Shown piece by piece: positions 62,160 to 64,000 of a DNA stretch of 64,000 bases. The notes beneath the pieces are model-generated. The model made no database searches, was not told the origin of the DNA, and saw only the letters and a list, made by a program, of their open reading frames with translations. Where the stretch lies: assembly GCF_004745955.1 (NCBI RefSeq), contig NZ_SRLD01000006.1, positions 1 to 64,000 of the forward strand. Reading direction: 5' to 3'. Position numbers and translations under genes: made by a program. The DNA comes from Hymenobacter elongatus. Lineage in GTDB: Bacteria > Bacteroidota > Bacteroidia > Cytophagales > Hymenobacteraceae. Every line of letters begins with the position of its first letter. The first letter of the stretch is position 1.

Positions 62160-62411
62160 GAAGCTGTTCAGGAAGTCGCTAAAATCCACTAGAACGTCAT
62201 GCTGAGCTTGTCGAAGCATCTCGCGTGCCATGGTAAGATTGTGTTTGGGATTTTGCCTTTCGTGTCATGCTTCGGCTGCGCTATGCTACGCTCAGCACGA
62301 CGGAATCGGCGTTTTTTTTAAATTCCCAAACACGCTCTAAATGATTACTGTGGCACGCGAGATGCTTCGACAAGCTCAGCATGACGTCCGGCAGACTTTC
62401 TAAACAGCCTC
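62160..62411. repeat. Four-level nested palindrome
   Basis: Level 1 is arm A: GAAGCTGTTCAGGAAGTCG (62160-62178) with GACTTTCTAAACAGCCTC (62394-62411). Level 2 is an inner hairpin: GAACGTCATGCTGAGCTTGT (62192-) through GCGTGCCA with its inverted copy at 62351-62388. In the loop of level 2 is level 3, arm B: GATTGTGTTTGGGATTT (62236-) with AAATTCCCAAACACGCTCT (62320-62338). Level 4 is TGTCATGCTTCGGCTGCGCT (62263-) with the decayed GCTACGCTCAGCACGACG (62285-). Confidence 0.85.
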
Positions 62412-62426
62412 TATATCTTGCGCGCT

Positions 62427-63287
62427 ATGAACCTGCGTTATTCTCTGCTTCGGGGGGCGTTGGCTACCCTCATTACCGCTGCCGGCCTCACCAGCTGCGC
62501 GCCTTCTTACTATCTGGCGGTAAAACCCGGCCAGCCCGACAGTGAGTGGCCCGACGGGCGGCCGTCGATGAGCACCAACTTCGACTGGGTGGAAGTGCAG
62601 GTGTGCTATTCCCACCTGCGCGACAAAGAGCTGCTGCTGGAGGTGGAAATCCGCAACGGCTCCGACAGCGCGGTGGCAGTGAATCCGGGCACGTTCTACT
62701 ACCAGCCCGTCATGATGGACCGGGCGACGGCCAAGCAAAACGCCGTTCAGATGAATGCAAGCGTCACCTTCGTGCCAGCCCAGGTGTATGCCATCGACCC
62801 CGAGCATCGGCTGGAGCAGCTACGGACCAAGCTGGATTCTGAGGCCCGCAAGGCCAACGGCACCAGTGCCCTGGAGTGGTTGTCACTCGTGGGAAACCTG
62901 GCCGAGGATCTGACGCCGGTAAAAGGCACGGAAAAGGAAAAGCAGGCCGAAGAAGTGCGCCGCGAGCAAGCCCGGCTAGACAGTCGTATCTACTTTGAAG
63001 ACCAGCGCATGGACCACGCCGTGAAAGCCGACCAGACGGTGATAGAAAAGGAGTTTTGGGAAACAAAAATGCTGCGCAAGCACATCCTGCAGCCCGGTGA
63101 GCTGGTGCATGGCTACGTCACGTTTCCCGCCATCGACCAGACGCTGCTGCTGCGCGTGGCGATGCCCGTTGGCGAGCGTACGCTGATTTTCGACTTCGAC
63201 CAGGAACGCAAAAAGGCCCAGTACGAGCCCCAGCCCACTACTCCTGCTTCTGTATCGGCAGCGCCCCCCGCGCCGTCGGTTCGCTAA
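62427..63287 (+). CDS. Hypothetical lipoprotein
   Basis: ATG at 62427 is used (a TTG nine bases earlier is in frame). The signal ends AAGLTSC (Cys about 24). Mature part has strands (EVQVCYSHLRDKELLLEVEI, NGSDSAVAVNPG) resembling an Ig-like fold in the first half and a helical stretch (KEKQAEEVRREQARLDSRIY) in the middle. Function unknown. Confidence 0.65.
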   Translation: MNLRYSLLRGALATLITAAGLTSCAPSYYLAVKPGQPDSEWPDGRPSMSTNFDWVEVQVCYSHLRDKELLLEVEIRNGSDSAVAVNPGTFYYQPVMMDRATAKQNAVQMNASVTFVPAQVYAIDPEHRLEQLRTKLDSEARKANGTSALEWLSLVGNLAEDLTPVKGTEKEKQAEEVRREQARLDSRIYFEDQRMDHAVKADQTVIEKEFWETKMLRKHILQPGELVHGYVTFPAIDQTLLLRVAMPVGERTLIFDFDQERKKAQYEPQPTTPASVSAAPPAPSVR

Positions 63288-63289
63288 AA

Positions 63290-63337
63290 TGAGAGAGGCC
63301 CGGTCAGCATGCTGACCGGGCCTCTCTCATTTTAGCA
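63290..63337. terminator. Bidirectional hairpin terminator
   Basis: GAGAGAGGCCCGGTCAGC pairs with GCTGACCGGGCCTCTCTC with almost no loop (AT), with T- and A-rich flanks. It separates the convergent lipoprotein and ABC-F genes. Confidence 0.85.
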
Positions 63338-63347
63338 CGAAAACCGC

Positions 63348-64000
63348 CTACAGCAAGTCTGCCAGCTCCAGCCACCGTTCCCCTTTCGAGTCGAGGTCTT
63401 TGTCAGTTTGCTTCAGCTCGGCGGCCCAGTCGGCTAGCTCTTTGTGCGAGCCGCTGCCAGCGTTGAGCTGCTCGATGAACTGCTGCTTGCGCCCCTCCAG
63501 CTTCTCCAGCTCCTTCTCCAGGGTTTCGTATTCCTTCTTCTCGGCGAAGGTAGCCTTGCGCTTCGAGGCGGCGGCCGTTGCGGCCGGAGCCACGGCTACC
63601 GGGGCGGCCGATGGGGCTACACCCGCTGCCGCTTTAGCCGTTTTAGCCTGCTCCCGGGCGTATTCTACCGAGTTGTTTTCCTTCTGCCACTCACGGAAGT
63701 CGGTGTAGTTGCCGGGAAACTGCCGAATGTGGCCGCCGGGCTCCAGCACAAATACGTGCTCTACCAAGGCATCCATGAAGTAGCGGTCGTGCGATACGAT
63801 GAGCAGGCAGCCGCTGAAATTCAGCAGGAAATCCTCCAGAATGTTGAGCGTGATGATATCCAGGTCGTTGGTGGGCTCATCCAGAATCAGGAAGTTCGGA
63901 TTCTTAATCAGCACCCGCAGCAGCTGCAAGCGCCGCTTTTCGCCCCCGCTGAGCTTGCTGACCAGCGTGTATTGCTGGGCCGGCGGAAACTGGAAGTGCT
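63348..64000 (-). CDS. ABC-F family ATPase, cut by the window end
   Basis: The visible C-terminal part (217 residues) continues past the window. LSGGEKRRLQLLR (ABC signature), LILDEPTNDLD (Walker B), and IVSHDRYFMDAL belong to the second ATPase domain. A linker follows, then a C-terminal coiled coil (EYETLEKELEKLEGRKQQFI), as in Uup. ABC-F proteins act on the ribosome; Uup-type proteins also bind branched DNA. Upstream domains are outside the window. Confidence 0.9.
   Translation of the reverse strand, partial: HFQFPPAQQYTLVSKLSGGEKRRLQLLRVLIKNPNFLILDEPTNDLDIITLNILEDFLLNFSGCLLIVSHDRYFMDALVEHVFVLEPGGHIRQFPGNYTDFREWQKENNSVEYAREQAKTAKAAAGVAPSAAPVAVAPAATAAASKRKATFAEKKEYETLEKELEKLEGRKQQFIEQLNAGSGSHKELADWAAELKQTDKDLDSKGERWLELADLL

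Noticed and set aside
1..64000. tRNA or rRNA genes
   Set aside because: I read the intergenic regions and saw no cloverleaf, CCA-type end or rRNA signature; a dedicated scan could still find one.

Overview
The window looks like chromosome of a GC-rich Bacteroidota, most likely Hymenobacter or a close relative. I infer this from three things. First, there are type IX secretion features: a T9SS plug protein and a secreted protein with a C-terminal sorting domain. Second, Bacteroidota promoters of the TAnnTTTG type occur just upstream of several genes. Third, there are many families typical of Cytophagales (DUF3276, DUF3822, DUF4296, DUF5103, DUF1573). The genus name is inference; no rRNA or tRNA gene was seen to confirm it.

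Layout. 0.4-4.8 kb: a tightly overlapping minus-strand operon of a PhoX-like secreted protein, a leucine-rich-repeat protein and a diheme cytochrome c peroxidase. 4.9-9.2 kb: an AT-rich accessory island of four small minus-strand genes. Each is followed by a long inverted-repeat site that resembles an integron attC site, and the island is capped by a dead tyrosine-recombinase relic. 9.3-25.1 kb: T9SS plug protein, a pair of membrane proteins, two tandem M48 metalloproteases, a PhnA-like protein, YchF, a PUR-family protein, a DUF58 protein, an AlkA-like glycosylase, a metallophosphatase and threonine aldolase. 25.2-33.5 kb: small housekeeping genes including two Nudix proteins, CoaD, a hotdog thioesterase and a RecD-like helicase. 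33.6-46.4 kb: YggS, a Bat-type operon (DUF58, BatD-like, VWA), a MATE pump, an aminotransferase, the ergothioneine genes egtB-egtD, and menC. 46.4-64 kb: a retropepsin/PDZ protein, an acyltransferase, an alpha/beta hydrolase, a phasin-like protein, a UbiB-type kinase, two predicted outer-membrane proteins, phosphoglucomutase, HPPD and a cut-off ABC-F ATPase.

Most of the window is ordinary core genome. Two things stand out. One is the cassette-like island at 5-9 kb. The other is a set of long intergenic palindromes built from a small kit of interchangeable outer arms and inner hairpins, several of which sit inside the loop of another (four levels deep at 62160-62411). Several pseudogenes are present: the recombinase, a DoxX fragment, a frameshifted small membrane protein, and a partial duplicate of an outer-membrane gene that has truncated a neighbour. 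No CRISPR array, rRNA, tRNA or intact transposase was found.
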